Of a stretch of DNA of 64,000 bases, positions 15,172 to 24,182 are shown piece after piece; the first letter of the stretch is position 1, and each line of letters starts with the position of its first letter. The translations under genes and the position numbers were made by a program. The stretch is taken from positions 1-64,000 of the IMG/VR virus record IMGVR_UViG_3300035698_022190; one strand, written 5' to 3'. The DNA is from a virus. The notes beneath the pieces are model-generated. The model was given only the letters and a program-made list of their open reading frames with translations. It ran no database searches and was not told where the DNA came from.

Positions 15172-17379
15172 TTATCCCCTATCAAGGGTATATATCTGTG
15201 TTGCTAACATAGAATCATTATGTAATGCAAATATTCTATTTACTAGTTTGTCCATTCCTACCTGCGTATTACTGCTTTTATCTACTATACAAATATATTG
15301 TCCGGTATTATAATCGTGAACTCCGCACGTGCTTCGCTCAATATCACCGCTATTTAATTCAACAAAATATCTGCGTAATTTACCCTCAATTACATATCCA
15401 AATTTAGTTTTACCATTTCCTAATGTAACAGTCTCCTGTTTTATTTTAAATAGCTTTTCTGTTTCTGTTAGTAATTGTTTAGATTTAGTTATAGCATCCA
15501 CATAAGCTGTTTTTGCATCTGCTATTAAATCTTTTATGTCTTCGGGCTGTATCCCTACAACAACTTCTGGATTTAATAAAACAGTAACAGCTCCTAATAG
15601 ATCATTTTGAGCTTCCAATCTGATTAATTTGTGAGTGTTTCTAACTTTATATTCTTTATCACCTAATACTAGATAGTTTAGATTTTTTGTTCTTTCAAGA
15701 GGAAGCTTAGCTTCAATAGAAACGCCCTCAAAAGCATCACGCAATTTTAAATCAATACCATGCTGTAAATAATTATGTAGCTGTAAACTACAGCTACTAA
15801 CTGATTTTACAAAGAAATTAAAATCTTCTTGTTTTTCGTAACATAAAGCACGTCGTAAACAATCTTCTAATTCAGCTGCATTAATTCGGCAATCATTTAA
15901 ATACGTAAGGGTACTATCTACGCCAAGGCTATTAGTATTTGTGCGCTTTTCAGCTACAAAGGTTACATCACCAATAGTGCCACTATCTTGATATTGGGCT
16001 TTATTTAAGAAAGCATCAAATGCCATTTCAAAGTTAATATCATCAAGGCGCCAACTATAATTTAAAGATCTAACAATATCATAAACCCAATCTGAGGTGC
16101 TTTCAAATGTTAATCGCTGCCCTTCATATTCAATACTACGAGGTTTAAATACAACATTATTTATCTTTAGCTCTGCTTTAGGGTTCTTTTTTGCGCCAGG
16201 TTTTTGAATTAAAATATCCAATTTTTTCTGAATTTTTTCTTTTAAAACCTTTTTGGCTGCCTGTTCTTTTTCTTCTCGTGAGCGTCTTTGATCGTGTCTT
16301 TTTGTAACTAAGCGTAAACGTTCATTGTTAATTAAAGCAAAATCATTCTCACCTTTTTCAGCTTGAAGGGCATGCGCTGCTTTATTGAGTACGTCATTGT
16401 CTGGCAATATAGGGGGCATATCGCTGAAAATAACTGTTCCCAGCTTATGACCCTCTTCTGCAGTATGAGGATTACTTCTATAAAACATTACATAACGCCC
16501 AATATCTAAATAATTATAGGCAGGAAATTCAGAGTCAATCTGAATTAAGTATAGTTTTGTACTATAATAGCTAAAACAGTTTTCACCTATTACAAGCGCA
16601 ACTCTTTTATTATCGTTTCCTTCCCAAACTTTATAGATACCATAGACATCACTATGTCTATCTACTAAATTGCGCATATTTGCTAGACTATCATACGTCG
16701 TAACAACCTCTGAAGGTAAAAATTTATCAAAAGTTTTTATGGCAGTTTTTAATTCACTAGAGCCCCCAATACTTCGTAGAGGAATAGAATTATTTAGGTT
16801 TAAAAAATATGGAAGAAGAGCGTCAATGTCAACACTCAATTCTTCAGCTGTTGTATAAATTTTACTGTACATCGCCCTAATCCTACGATCTGCATCGGGA
16901 GATATTTCTTCTGGTTTTATATAAGCCAAAATTTGTAATAATTTATTCAAGACTTTAATATTAGCCTGAGAAAGTGTAGTCATACAAAAACTTTTGTTAT
17001 GATTATAGTTTTCTACGGCATAGACAAAGGCGGTCTCATTTTCTTTCAAAGAATCAATGCTTTTTGAAACTTGAGGAGACCACCCGTCTTTAGATGTTTT
17101 TGGTGCTTTATGAATGTTTACCTTATAATTTGAGGTGTCCTCTTGAAAAGGGTTAATTTCAATAAGCATGGTTTTTGTACGTAAAACATATGAAATGCGG
17201 TTACGTATTTTATCATAGTGAGAATCACTATCATGATAATTCTTTATTTTAGACTTTAAAGTGTTAAAAACAGCTTTTGCGGAATCATTTTGAGTCCGCA
17301 TCTCTGCTAATTGTTTATCAGAAATACCTAAGTCATATAAAGAATTTATTGCAGGTAGTAATATAAAGCTCGTTTGCAT
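15172..17379 (-). CDS. Large uncharacterised protein upstream of the Ubl gene (735 aa)
   Basis: No family is recognised. The N-terminal half is mixed helical with several Cys. Residues about 375-415 form a highly charged, probably coiled stretch (RRSREEKEQAAKKVLKEK). A helical middle is followed by a short C-terminal beta-rich module (LRRYFVELNSGD, then TCGVHDYNTGQYICIVD). AGGAAA precedes the ATG. It is 22 bases before the Ubl start, the closest possible partner, so it may be the Ubl target, scaffold or an unrecognised conjugating factor. All Trp codons are TGG. Confidence 0.65.
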   Translation of the reverse strand: MQTSFILLPAINSLYDLGISDKQLAEMRTQNDSAKAVFNTLKSKIKNYHDSDSHYDKIRNRISYVLRTKTMLIEINPFQEDTSNYKVNIHKAPKTSKDGWSPQVSKSIDSLKENETAFVYAVENYNHNKSFCMTTLSQANIKVLNKLLQILAYIKPEEISPDADRRIRAMYSKIYTTAEELSVDIDALLPYFLNLNNSIPLRSIGGSSELKTAIKTFDKFLPSEVVTTYDSLANMRNLVDRHSDVYGIYKVWEGNDNKRVALVIGENCFSYYSTKLYLIQIDSEFPAYNYLDIGRYVMFYRSNPHTAEEGHKLGTVIFSDMPPILPDNDVLNKAAHALQAEKGENDFALINNERLRLVTKRHDQRRSREEKEQAAKKVLKEKIQKKLDILIQKPGAKKNPKAELKINNVVFKPRSIEYEGQRLTFESTSDWVYDIVRSLNYSWRLDDINFEMAFDAFLNKAQYQDSGTIGDVTFVAEKRTNTNSLGVDSTLTYLNDCRINAAELEDCLRRALCYEKQEDFNFFVKSVSSCSLQLHNYLQHGIDLKLRDAFEGVSIEAKLPLERTKNLNYLVLGDKEYKVRNTHKLIRLEAQNDLLGAVTVLLNPEVVVGIQPEDIKDLIADAKTAYVDAITKSKQLLTETEKLFKIKQETVTLGNGKTKFGYVIEGKLRRYFVELNSGDIERSTCGVHDYNTGQYICIVDKSSNTQVGMDKLVNRIFALHNDSMLATQIYTLDRG

Positions 17380-17416
17380 AATTTCCTGTTTCCGGTTTTA
17401 GTTTAATTTAAAATGA

Positions 17417-17851
17417 CTAGCTTTTAGAGTTGAGGTCAAACAATGTTCCATCTTCTGTTTTTTTAATATCGCATGCAGCAATTACTAAATAGTTAGATGG
17501 GTCTGGATGAACAACTACTTCCTTGTCAATCATTTCTTTAGGTGACTTTGCGTCATAATGTTTTAACAGTTTAGCTACTGCGGATTGCGGTGCTAACTCT
17601 GTTTTTCCGCTTACGCTTTTAGTTGTTGTTAACCAAAGTCCTTGTATTCGTTGTGCTCCTTTGTGGTCTTCAACCCAAGCATCAGAAATGTTAAATTTTC
17701 GATCATTTCCATTTGTCACTATAAATACAAGTTTATCTGAGTATGTTCCTTTTTTGGGAACGTGTACTGTGTCTGTGATTACGTCTACTACTGTCGCTAA
17801 GCGTGTTTCTGATCCAATCACTAAATCTAAGAAATCTTTCGTCTCATTCAT
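17417..17851 (-). CDS. Hypothetical protein, possible OB-fold (144 aa)
   Basis: It begins MNETKDFLDLVIGS. Beta-rich segments (TRLATVVDVITDTVHVP, KLVFIVTNGNDRKFNISDAW, QGLWLTTTKSV) and a C-terminal NYLVIAACDI suggest a small beta-barrel, as in some phage nucleic-acid-binding accessory proteins. The family is not recognised. It is first gene after the strong terminator at 17918-17943, so it probably heads the transcript carrying the 735-residue and Ubl genes. I could not find a convincing promoter in the 66 bases between. Confidence 0.55.
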   Translation of the reverse strand: MNETKDFLDLVIGSETRLATVVDVITDTVHVPKKGTYSDKLVFIVTNGNDRKFNISDAWVEDHKGAQRIQGLWLTTTKSVSGKTELAPQSAVAKLLKHYDAKSPKEMIDKEVVVHPDPSNYLVIAACDIKKTEDGTLFDLNSKS

Positions 17852-17917
17852 TTGTGTATATTATTTGGTTTGTTTTTCGTTTCTTAGTGTGTCGGTGTGA
17901 TATGTGGTTTGAATCAC

Positions 17918-17943
17918 AAAAGCCCGAGCGAACTCAGGCTTTT
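17918..17943 (-). terminator. UUCG-loop intrinsic terminator after ribonucleotide reductase
   Basis: On the minus strand, AAAAGCCTGAG-TTCG-CTCGGGCTTTT is an 11-bp stem with one G-U pair capped by a UUCG tetraloop. The plus-strand transcript would also fold and end in UUUU, so it may act both ways. Confidence 0.85.
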
Positions 17944-17989
17944 AATTTAAAATATGTAGTGTTTATAACTAAATTACTTATACCATGAT

Positions 17990-19966
17990 CTATAAAATTT
18001 CACATGTATCGTTGTTACAGAATTTATCTACTTCTGCTTCTTCGCCCTTAACCCAGCGAAAGTTTAAGTTCTTTAATTCGGCAGAACGCTTGATGTATTG
18101 TTTCTCTGTTATTTCTTCATAAGGCATTTGTCGATAAGCTCCTTGCTTTAAACGAGGCAAAAAGCTAATACCTTTTAATTGATATTGAAAGTAATTTAAG
18201 GCTGTTGCAATCTGAGGTCCTTCTGTATCAGGATCAAACGTAATGGTGCAACTAACTTGATTATCTGCCCAATACTTTTGCATAAAAGCGGCTAAAGATA
18301 GTTGTTCCCACATTGTAAGATCTTTTGTTGTCCGTAACCCTTCTCCTGCGTCAACAGGAATTTCAACTACAAGGGTAGAATCCTCTGATCCATAAGCAGG
18401 TTCAATGTGATATCCTGCTTTTTCTAACGGCTTTATTAAAGCACTATTTATAGACAAACGCATTCGTCTTATATAAAAACGAGATTCTGGGTAATGCAGC
18501 CCAGGCGTTGATCCAGCAACTAAAGACACGGTACCGCTAGGCTTTACACTCGTAGTCTTTATACTTCTAGGAACAGCAAGCCAATCTGAATACATTTTAT
18601 CATAATCTTGTATAGATTTATATCCGCTTGTAAGCCATTCTTTTAGTTCATTTAGCCCACTCTTAGTAATAAATTGAGCTACACCACTAACAGAACATCC
18701 TATTCGTCTGTTCCGTAAAAGAACTCTATTAGTTTCAGCCCAATGGGTTTTCCCAAGTGTAACTGTTTTTGCATATAAATATGCATATTTTAGAGTCTTT
18801 AAGTAATCTTCTAAATCGTCATGATTATTAGGAAACGTTTCCACTAAACAACAAAGCTCATAAGATTCTAAAGTTTGTTCTAAACAGGGGTTCCCTCCTG
18901 CCGCACGATGATCTTTATTATCAGGACCATTTTGTATTCGTGAATATCCGCGCATATTTTCTAACCAAGCTACACCCGGTTCACCATTTATGCGTATACG
19001 TTCAGCTACGGCTTCATAATCCATCCCAAGATCAGCAAAAATACTATTATTTGATGTCCAGCCATATAATTCTCTGTGGGGATTTACTTTATAATTTTTT
19101 AAATCCATATATTCTTCAGAGTCTGAATCACCAAAAACAATTTCTGCTGTTCTTCTAACATTTCCTGCTACAACACATTTGCCTATTAAATTCATAATGT
19201 CGACAATAGTTGTGACAGAAATAGGCTCCCCGACGTTAGTATCTAAAGTTTCCATGATTGCTTGGTGTACTTCCTGAAGAGGATCAGGGCCGGAGCTAAC
19301 TCCACCAAATCCTTTTATAGGTTTCCCCGCTAATCTAATTTGACTGTAGTCAAAATCCATAGGCGCGGTTCCTTGGAAATATGATTCTATTAACAAACGC
19401 ATAGAATCTACCCAGCCTTCTCGGGTATCAGGAATACGAAAAGTTTCAATTGATCTGTTTGCGTTTGGTCCTTTAATTTCAAAAGTTCCTGCACCTTTTG
19501 TATCAAAACCAACACCAACGCCCAACATAGAAGCGTCCATTAAAAAACAAAATGGCGCTGCTAAGTCTTCTTTTAGATTTTTAGTTGATACAAAACCACA
19601 GTTATTTAAAGCTGCAAATAAGCCACGTTCTTCTGTGATAGGAGAACCCATGGCCCATATACCGCGACCAGGCGGTAGGAATTTCATATTAAATATACGT
19701 TCATACATTTCTTGAGCAGATCGCTGGGCTTTATAAGCTCCCCAACCTAAACCATGTTGCTCAATCCAACGTTTCTGCATATTATAAGTACCCTCGACTA
19801 CGCGCTGAATGGTTTCCCACCATTGCTCATTTTTACCGTCTTCTTTTAAACGAGAATAAGTTCGCATATATACAAGCTCTCCTAAGCCGTTAAATCCAAA
19901 CGGAGGTTTTATTTTCTTATACTTTTCTAAAAAAGGTGTTGATAGTCTAAAGGGTTTAATGTCCAT
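17990..19966 (-). CDS. nrdJ: Class II (B12-dependent) ribonucleoside-triphosphate reductase
   Basis: 658 residues, the size of monomeric RTPR enzymes. FLPPGRGIWAMGSP and NNCGFVS (N-terminal redox Cys), VAGNVRRTAEIVFG, GNPCLEQTLESYELCCLVE (radical-site Cys loop), and KPSGTVSLVAGSTPGLH are characteristic; C-terminal CNNDTCEIL supplies the shuttle cysteines. It reduces ribonucleotides using adenosylcobalamin without oxygen dependence or a small subunit. More than a dozen Trp codons are all TGG. It is followed by a terminator and preceded by the dUTPase gene, five bases away. Confidence 0.92.
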   Translation of the reverse strand: MDIKPFRLSTPFLEKYKKIKPPFGFNGLGELVYMRTYSRLKEDGKNEQWWETIQRVVEGTYNMQKRWIEQHGLGWGAYKAQRSAQEMYERIFNMKFLPPGRGIWAMGSPITEERGLFAALNNCGFVSTKNLKEDLAAPFCFLMDASMLGVGVGFDTKGAGTFEIKGPNANRSIETFRIPDTREGWVDSMRLLIESYFQGTAPMDFDYSQIRLAGKPIKGFGGVSSGPDPLQEVHQAIMETLDTNVGEPISVTTIVDIMNLIGKCVVAGNVRRTAEIVFGDSDSEEYMDLKNYKVNPHRELYGWTSNNSIFADLGMDYEAVAERIRINGEPGVAWLENMRGYSRIQNGPDNKDHRAAGGNPCLEQTLESYELCCLVETFPNNHDDLEDYLKTLKYAYLYAKTVTLGKTHWAETNRVLLRNRRIGCSVSGVAQFITKSGLNELKEWLTSGYKSIQDYDKMYSDWLAVPRSIKTTSVKPSGTVSLVAGSTPGLHYPESRFYIRRMRLSINSALIKPLEKAGYHIEPAYGSEDSTLVVEIPVDAGEGLRTTKDLTMWEQLSLAAFMQKYWADNQVSCTITFDPDTEGPQIATALNYFQYQLKGISFLPRLKQGAYRQMPYEEITEKQYIKRSAELKNLNFRWVKGEEAEVDKFCNNDTCEIL

Positions 19967-19971
19967 AACTC

Positions 19972-20415
19972 CTACTTCTTTTTATCTGTTGATCCGAACC
20001 CGTCTTTTTCTCTCGGACTTTTTGTTAATTTCCCTACTTTTTTAAACTCGATGTCGGGCACAGGTAAAATTATCATTTGTGCCACTTTATCGCCTTTGCG
20101 TATTTCTATAGGGTAAGCGCCATGGTTACCCATTACAACGCCAATTTCTCCGCGATATCCGCTATCAATAACGCCCGCTTTTACTTGAAGTGTTTTTGCT
20201 AAAGCAAGCCCACTTCTATCTCGTATTTGGGCATAGTAGCCTTCAGGAATATCTAAGGCAATTCCCGTAGGAATTAAGCCCATAAAGTTTCCGTTTATCT
20301 TAAAAGTTTTAACAGAAAATAGGTCAAAACCTGCATCAGTTTCATAAGCTTTCTCCGGCGCTTTCGCAGAAGGATGTAATGCTTTAAATTTAATGACTAT
20401 AGGATTACTCGTCAT
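19972..20415 (-). CDS. dut: dUTP diphosphatase
   Basis: 147 residues with the five trimeric dUTPase motifs: DAGFDLFS (I), RDRSGLA (II), GVIDSGYRGEIGVVMGN (III, catalytic Asp), RKGDKVAQMII (IV) and the C-terminal GFGSTD (V). It hydrolyses dUTP to dUMP and keeps uracil out of DNA. The ATG overlaps the stop of the upstream gene by 11 bases, so it is in the same operon as RecU-like and RNR genes. Confidence 0.93.
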   Translation of the reverse strand: MTSNPIVIKFKALHPSAKAPEKAYETDAGFDLFSVKTFKINGNFMGLIPTGIALDIPEGYYAQIRDRSGLALAKTLQVKAGVIDSGYRGEIGVVMGNHGAYPIEIRKGDKVAQMIILPVPDIEFKKVGKLTKSPREKDGFGSTDKKK

Positions 20416-20728
20416 CGTCGTTTGTTTGGTTTGGTGTTAATAAAAATATTAATTTAATATCTTCTATTGCTATAATAACTGTAGTTGGTATTATGGTGGG
20501 CATCGTATTAAATTCCGCATCATCCATGGATTGGACTTGGTCTTTCGGAGGTGCCGGCATATAATTTTTTAAGGTATCTTCGTCAACTGGATCTAAAACC
20601 ATTGTATAAGGGTCTAATCTAATAAGCATTCCTACCCCTGCAATATCGGGAGTAACTACTTGTATAATATCTCCCTCATGTATAGTTACATCTAATTCAG
20701 TTTTTGTATATCTCTTTTTATTCATCAA
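20405..20728 (-). CDS. Hypothetical protein (107 aa)
   Basis: It begins MMNKKRYTKTELDV. The N-terminal half looks like a small beta-barrel (DIIQVVTPDIAGVGMLIRLD, PYTMVLDPVDED), followed by a loop rich in Pro and Asp and a hydrophobic strand VIIAIEDIKLIFLL; the end is acidic (TNDDDE). No family is recognised. It overlaps both neighbours (RecU-like upstream by 11 bases, dUTPase downstream by 11), so is co-translated with them. Confidence 0.55.
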   Translation of the reverse strand: MMNKKRYTKTELDVTIHEGDIIQVVTPDIAGVGMLIRLDPYTMVLDPVDEDTLKNYMPAPPKDQVQSMDDAEFNTMPTIIPTTVIIAIEDIKLIFLLTPNQTNDDDE

Positions 20729-21176
20729 TATATTTGATTAAATAATTGTTTAGGTCGACCAACCATGCTTTTTTAAAAGCTTTTAATGGTATGGATTTAC
20801 GGCCCATTTTTCCTTCCCAGTAGTCTGTAACTACGGGAATAGGGGTTATAAAAGCTTTGTCCTTATATACCTTTTTAAAGTGTATTAAGAAAAAAGCTAT
20901 CCCACCTAAACTTTCAACAATTTGTAAGTATGTTAATTGGTGTTGGTGTATGTTTGCTAAAGGAAAACTTGTTTTACTTTGTGTTTCTTTAGCGTCAAAA
21001 GCTAAAAATTTTCCGCCTTTTATAAGTCCCGTGTAGTCTACAGTAGAGCTTTGTGCTATTAAACCTTTCGCTGTCACTAATATAGGAACAGGAACTTTTA
21101 AAATTAAAGCTTTGCCGTCTTTACGGTACTGTAAATTAACTGTTTCGGCTGTTTTTTCTAATTGATTATAAGGCAT
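20718..21176 (-). CDS. RecU-like Holliday junction resolvase
   Basis: 152 residues from ATG 21176, which overlaps the previous stop (ATGCCTTATAA); an ATG 11 codons earlier is less likely. It shows the RecU core: VNLQYRKDGKALILKVPVP, STVDYTGLIKGGKFLAFDAKET (catalytic Asp and DxK), NIHQHQLTYLQ and GGIAFFLIHF. It would cut four-way junctions in replicating phage DNA. It is placed between a sulfotransferase-like gene and the dUTPase operon. Confidence 0.8.
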   Translation of the reverse strand: MPYNQLEKTAETVNLQYRKDGKALILKVPVPILVTAKGLIAQSSTVDYTGLIKGGKFLAFDAKETQSKTSFPLANIHQHQLTYLQIVESLGGIAFFLIHFKKVYKDKAFITPIPVVTDYWEGKMGRKSIPLKAFKKAWLVDLNNYLIKYIDE

Positions 21177-21723
21177 CTTCAAAATTTGGGCTGTACCCAA
21201 AGGTTTCAAAATCTAATTTATGGTACTCTTTTATAAGATCCACCAACTCTGGGGTATAATACTGATCTAAAGAGTTCCCCTTAGTTGCCCCAACAATAGG
21301 CAATACTAAGTTGTACTCTTTTAAAAAGGATGTTGTTGTAAAAGAAGTTGGCAAGTGCTCAAAAGGTATAGTATGATCAATACGAAGTTGATGATTTTTG
21401 ATAATAGTTGTAATTGGCCTATCTAAAAGTAATTTTGTTTCTTTTATAGCCAATTTTAAATATTCAGTAAAAGACAACACACCTGCATTTAGTATGTTTT
21501 TTGTTTGCCTATACCTGTAATGAGATATAGCCCTGTGATAAGGATTGCGGACACTACAAAAAGTTGTATAGTTTAGAGCATGTTTTGGGACATCATAGTA
21601 ATGTCTACGAGTTCCTCCAATGACTTCAGTGCCTGAAATAGTAAGTAATGCTTTTTTAATAGATCTAGACGCCGTTCTTGGTATTAATAAGTATACAAAT
21701 TTATCTTTATTTGATATTATCAT
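21166..21723 (-). CDS. Sulfotransferase-family protein
   Basis: 185 residues. The 5'-phosphosulfate-binding loop is IPRTASRSIKKAL (about residues 14-26) and the 3'-phosphate site is CSVRNPYHRAISHYRYR (about 57-73), the paired PAPS-binding signatures. It probably sulfates a sugar, given the run of glycan genes upstream. The ATG overlaps the end of the glycosyltransferase gene by 17 bases. It is the last member of the glycan cassette before the DNA-metabolism genes. Confidence 0.75.
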   Translation of the reverse strand: MIISNKDKFVYLLIPRTASRSIKKALLTISGTEVIGGTRRHYYDVPKHALNYTTFCSVRNPYHRAISHYRYRQTKNILNAGVLSFTEYLKLAIKETKLLLDRPITTIIKNHQLRIDHTIPFEHLPTSFTTTSFLKEYNLVLPIVGATKGNSLDQYYTPELVDLIKEYHKLDFETFGYSPNFEDAL

Positions 21724-22273
21724 ATTTTTTTAATTCACGAATTATTTCAGTTAAGCTATTCCAGTGGTTTCCGTCTGTCCACATTCCTGTGTGTGCAGCA
21801 GGAAAATCTTGTATCTCGGTATCTATTAATTCTACTTTATTGAAATAAGTGAATGCTCTATCTGCTTCTCTATTAAAAAACTTAGGGTTATCTAACCATT
21901 GCTGGAAAGAAAACATATTTTTAACTAAGTTTTTATTAAAAAGTGAGCCGTATCCTACTAAGGCAACTTTACCATCAGAAATTCTTTGATAATAAGTTCT
22001 CCTTTCTGCCTTACAATTTGCAATAATAGTGCCTTCCTTATAATTATCTATAAGTTCACCTATATTATTAATAAGACAATCATCGTCTTGAGTATATACT
22101 ATGTCATTTTTAGCAGTTAAAATAGCCTCATATCTAGTATATACTTGATTACCTTTATCTTTAGCGATAATAATTTCATCAAAAAAGGGTTTAATATGTT
22201 GAACTATTTGTTTTAGTTCTTGTTCTCTTGTACCCCTGGTTGGGAGTACTGCAGAAATTTTTAAATTAGTCGT
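21707..22273 (-). CDS. Glycosyltransferase (GT-A type) with non-canonical start
   Basis: About 188 residues. The frame runs from KISAVLPTRGT through VYTQDDDCLI (DxD-type nucleotide-sugar motif) to KYDNIK. No ATG, GTG or TTG precedes the conserved N-terminus. A perfect AAAGGAGG lies seven bases before an ACG at 22273, giving (M)TNLKISAVLP; an ATT at 22258 is the alternative. Starting at the first internal ATG (21916) would remove the catalytic half. The ACG may be a mutated ATG or a deliberately weak start. It overlaps both neighbours in the glycan cassette. Confidence 0.65.
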   Translation of the reverse strand, partial: TTNLKISAVLPTRGTREQELKQIVQHIKPFFDEIIIAKDKGNQVYTRYEAILTAKNDIVYTQDDDCLINNIGELIDNYKEGTIIANCKAERRTYYQRISDGKVALVGYGSLFNKNLVKNMFSFQQWLDNPKFFNREADRAFTYFNKVELIDTEIQDFPAAHTGMWTDGNHWNSLTEIIRELKKYDNIK

Positions 22274-23103
22274 AGTAATTCCTCCTTTGTATATCTTTCA
22301 GCGTAGGAAGAATCAAGACCATCTGCAGTTAACTTTTCGTGCATATTTTCACCTGGCTGTAAGCCTATCACTTTAATTTTTGGTTTAGTGTTTGCATATT
22401 TTTCTATCATCGCCTCAAGCAAGTCTCCAATTTTAGCCGATTTCATAGAAGTTTTTTGGGGCTCTGCATTTGTTGCATTCTTTAAACATGAAAAAATTAG
22501 ATCTACTGCTTCCTGCACAGTCCAATAAAAACGGGTTGCTTCCATATCAGTTACTATTATCTCTTCATTATTTATAAGACGCTCTTTCCATTTACATAAT
22601 ACAGATCCCGTAGAATAAATAATATTTCCGTATCGTACCGTTCGGTACTTTGTATCAGAATTAAGGCGCTCATAATCCAAAAACATGCGTTCCATTAACA
22701 TCTTTGACGCCCCATATACACCACTAACTTGTGCAACTTTATCAGTACTTATACCTATTATAAACTTAGGTTTATTTTTGCGTGTCCAGTCTAGTAAATT
22801 CATAGTACCTATTACATTACTATTTATACATTCTCTAACATGTGTTTCCGCTAAACCTATATGTTTAAAAGCTGCTAGATGGTAAATTCCCGTGACGCCT
22901 TGACAAGCTTTAGCACACGAATATTCATTAGCAATGTCTCCCGTTATAATTTCTATTTCAGGAAAGTGTTCTTTTAATGTAATTAAATTTCCTTCATTTC
23001 GTGCTATTGTCACTAAATCAACATTATTTTTAGCACGTAATCTCTTTATTAGCTCATATCCTAAAAATCCGGATCCGCCAGTAATTAAATATTTATCCTT
23101 CAT
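22261..23103 (-). CDS. PseB/FlaA1-like UDP-sugar 4,6-dehydratase (SDR)
   Basis: 280 residues. NAD-binding TGGSGFLGYEL at residues about 8-18; GDIANEYS; HLAAFKHIGLAE; the STDK and YGASK catalytic pair (about 117-134), VRYGNIIYSTGSV and ATRFYWTVQEAVDLI match inverting UDP-GlcNAc 4,6-dehydratases of the PseB/CapD class. It would make a UDP-4-keto-6-deoxy sugar, the substrate of a PseC-type aminotransferase, and such a gene lies two genes upstream. It overlaps the neighbouring glycosyltransferase genes. Confidence 0.8.
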   Translation of the reverse strand: MKDKYLITGGSGFLGYELIKRLRAKNNVDLVTIARNEGNLITLKEHFPEIEIITGDIANEYSCAKACQGVTGIYHLAAFKHIGLAETHVRECINSNVIGTMNLLDWTRKNKPKFIIGISTDKVAQVSGVYGASKMLMERMFLDYERLNSDTKYRTVRYGNIIYSTGSVLCKWKERLINNEEIIVTDMEATRFYWTVQEAVDLIFSCLKNATNAEPQKTSMKSAKIGDLLEAMIEKYANTKPKIKVIGLQPGENMHEKLTADGLDSSYAERYTKEELLRLI

Positions 23104-23755
23104 AATTTATTGCTTGTCCCATTGGTTGGCCTACTATTAATTCTTCCTTTATTAAAAACCCCGCATTTATTAAAAAGCCTATATCTTTTTTATCTAAACC
23201 TAAAACACTAACTTTATTTGGGTGTCTGGCGGATAACGCAGAATCGTCGGCATAGCACAACGCTGGCTTCCAAGTTGTTTTTACATTTAAGTGATTTAAA
23301 TATTTTGATCCATCTATTTCAAATTCCCAAGGAGTTTTTATTTGTTTTAAAAGGTTTATAAGAAATTCTCTATTCCAAATTGCATATTGTGTGGTAACGG
23401 AATACATTTTATTGTTTATATCAAAAGCACTACATAAGTTACAAGCTACAGCGTCTTTTAGGTCGAGCGGTATATTTGTTTGGATTGGCCGATTTATAAA
23501 GTAATCGTCTAAAGCAAATATTATAAACTTATCAGTTAGTGTGGTTAAATATTTTATAAGATATTTAGCCCAAGCTTGCGATTTACCTTTTTGCGTATCA
23601 TCTAGTTTTATATATTCACCAATAAATAATTTATCAGTGTACTCACCAAAATTTAAAAATTTAATATCAAAACCTGGCAAATATTTACTTAATAAATATG
23701 AACATGCGGGAAGTATCTTCTTACTTGTATTATATCCTATTAGTATTATCTTCAT
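23093..23755 (-). CDS. Putative glycosyltransferase-like protein (220 aa)
   Basis: It begins MKIILIGYNTSKKIL and has LTDKFIIFALDDYFINRPI, a strand followed by a DDY motif like the DxD of GT-A enzymes, then a TQYAIWNREFLINLL segment common in such phage and capsule proteins. There is no closer family match. It overlaps the GNAT gene upstream (26 bases) and the dehydratase downstream (11 bases), so it belongs to the glycan cassette. Confidence 0.55.
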   Translation of the reverse strand: MKIILIGYNTSKKILPACSYLLSKYLPGFDIKFLNFGEYTDKLFIGEYIKLDDTQKGKSQAWAKYLIKYLTTLTDKFIIFALDDYFINRPIQTNIPLDLKDAVACNLCSAFDINNKMYSVTTQYAIWNREFLINLLKQIKTPWEFEIDGSKYLNHLNVKTTWKPALCYADDSALSARHPNKVSVLGLDKKDIGFLINAGFLIKEELIVGQPMGQAINYEG

Positions 23756-24182
23756 ATTTTAGTATGTAGAAACCTACATCGTTTTCAATTTTATGTTCTA
23801 TTGCTTTATAGTCATGCTTTATAAATAAATTCATAGAGGGTATATTTCCATCTACTACTTTTGCTATCAATAGAGGGTATATATCGTTGTATGTGCGCAG
23901 TACCCACGCCCCAACCCCATAACCTCTATATTGCTTGTCAATTTTTATCGCTATTTCATTTCCATTATCTATTCTAACGTCTCCGTAATCCTTTAACCTA
24001 TCGCTAATAATATTTATGTTTTGTAAATTCTTTGCTAACCATTTTAAATGCTTATCAAAATTAATTTTGTCTTTGCTTTCTATAGACCATTTTCTTACAT
24101 CAGGGTCATTCTTCCAATCAAAAAGAAGCTTAGCATCCCCTAAGGTAGCTGGTCTAAGTTCTAGGTAAGGTATATATTTCAT
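23730..24182 (-). CDS. GNAT acetyltransferase, PseH-like
   Basis: 150 residues. LELRPATLGDAKLLFDWKND at the N-terminus and the acetyl-CoA-binding KQYRGYGVGAWVLR (Q/RxxGxG/A, about residues 83-96), followed by NIPSMNLFIKHDYK, are standard GNAT features. With PseB- and DegT-like neighbours it fits N-acetylation of a 4-amino-4,6-dideoxy sugar nucleotide as in pseudaminic acid synthesis; the substrate is inferred from context. Confidence 0.7.
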   Translation of the reverse strand: MKYIPYLELRPATLGDAKLLFDWKNDPDVRKWSIESKDKINFDKHLKWLAKNLQNINIISDRLKDYGDVRIDNGNEIAIKIDKQYRGYGVGAWVLRTYNDIYPLLIAKVVDGNIPSMNLFIKHDYKAIEHKIENDVGFYILKYEDNTNRI

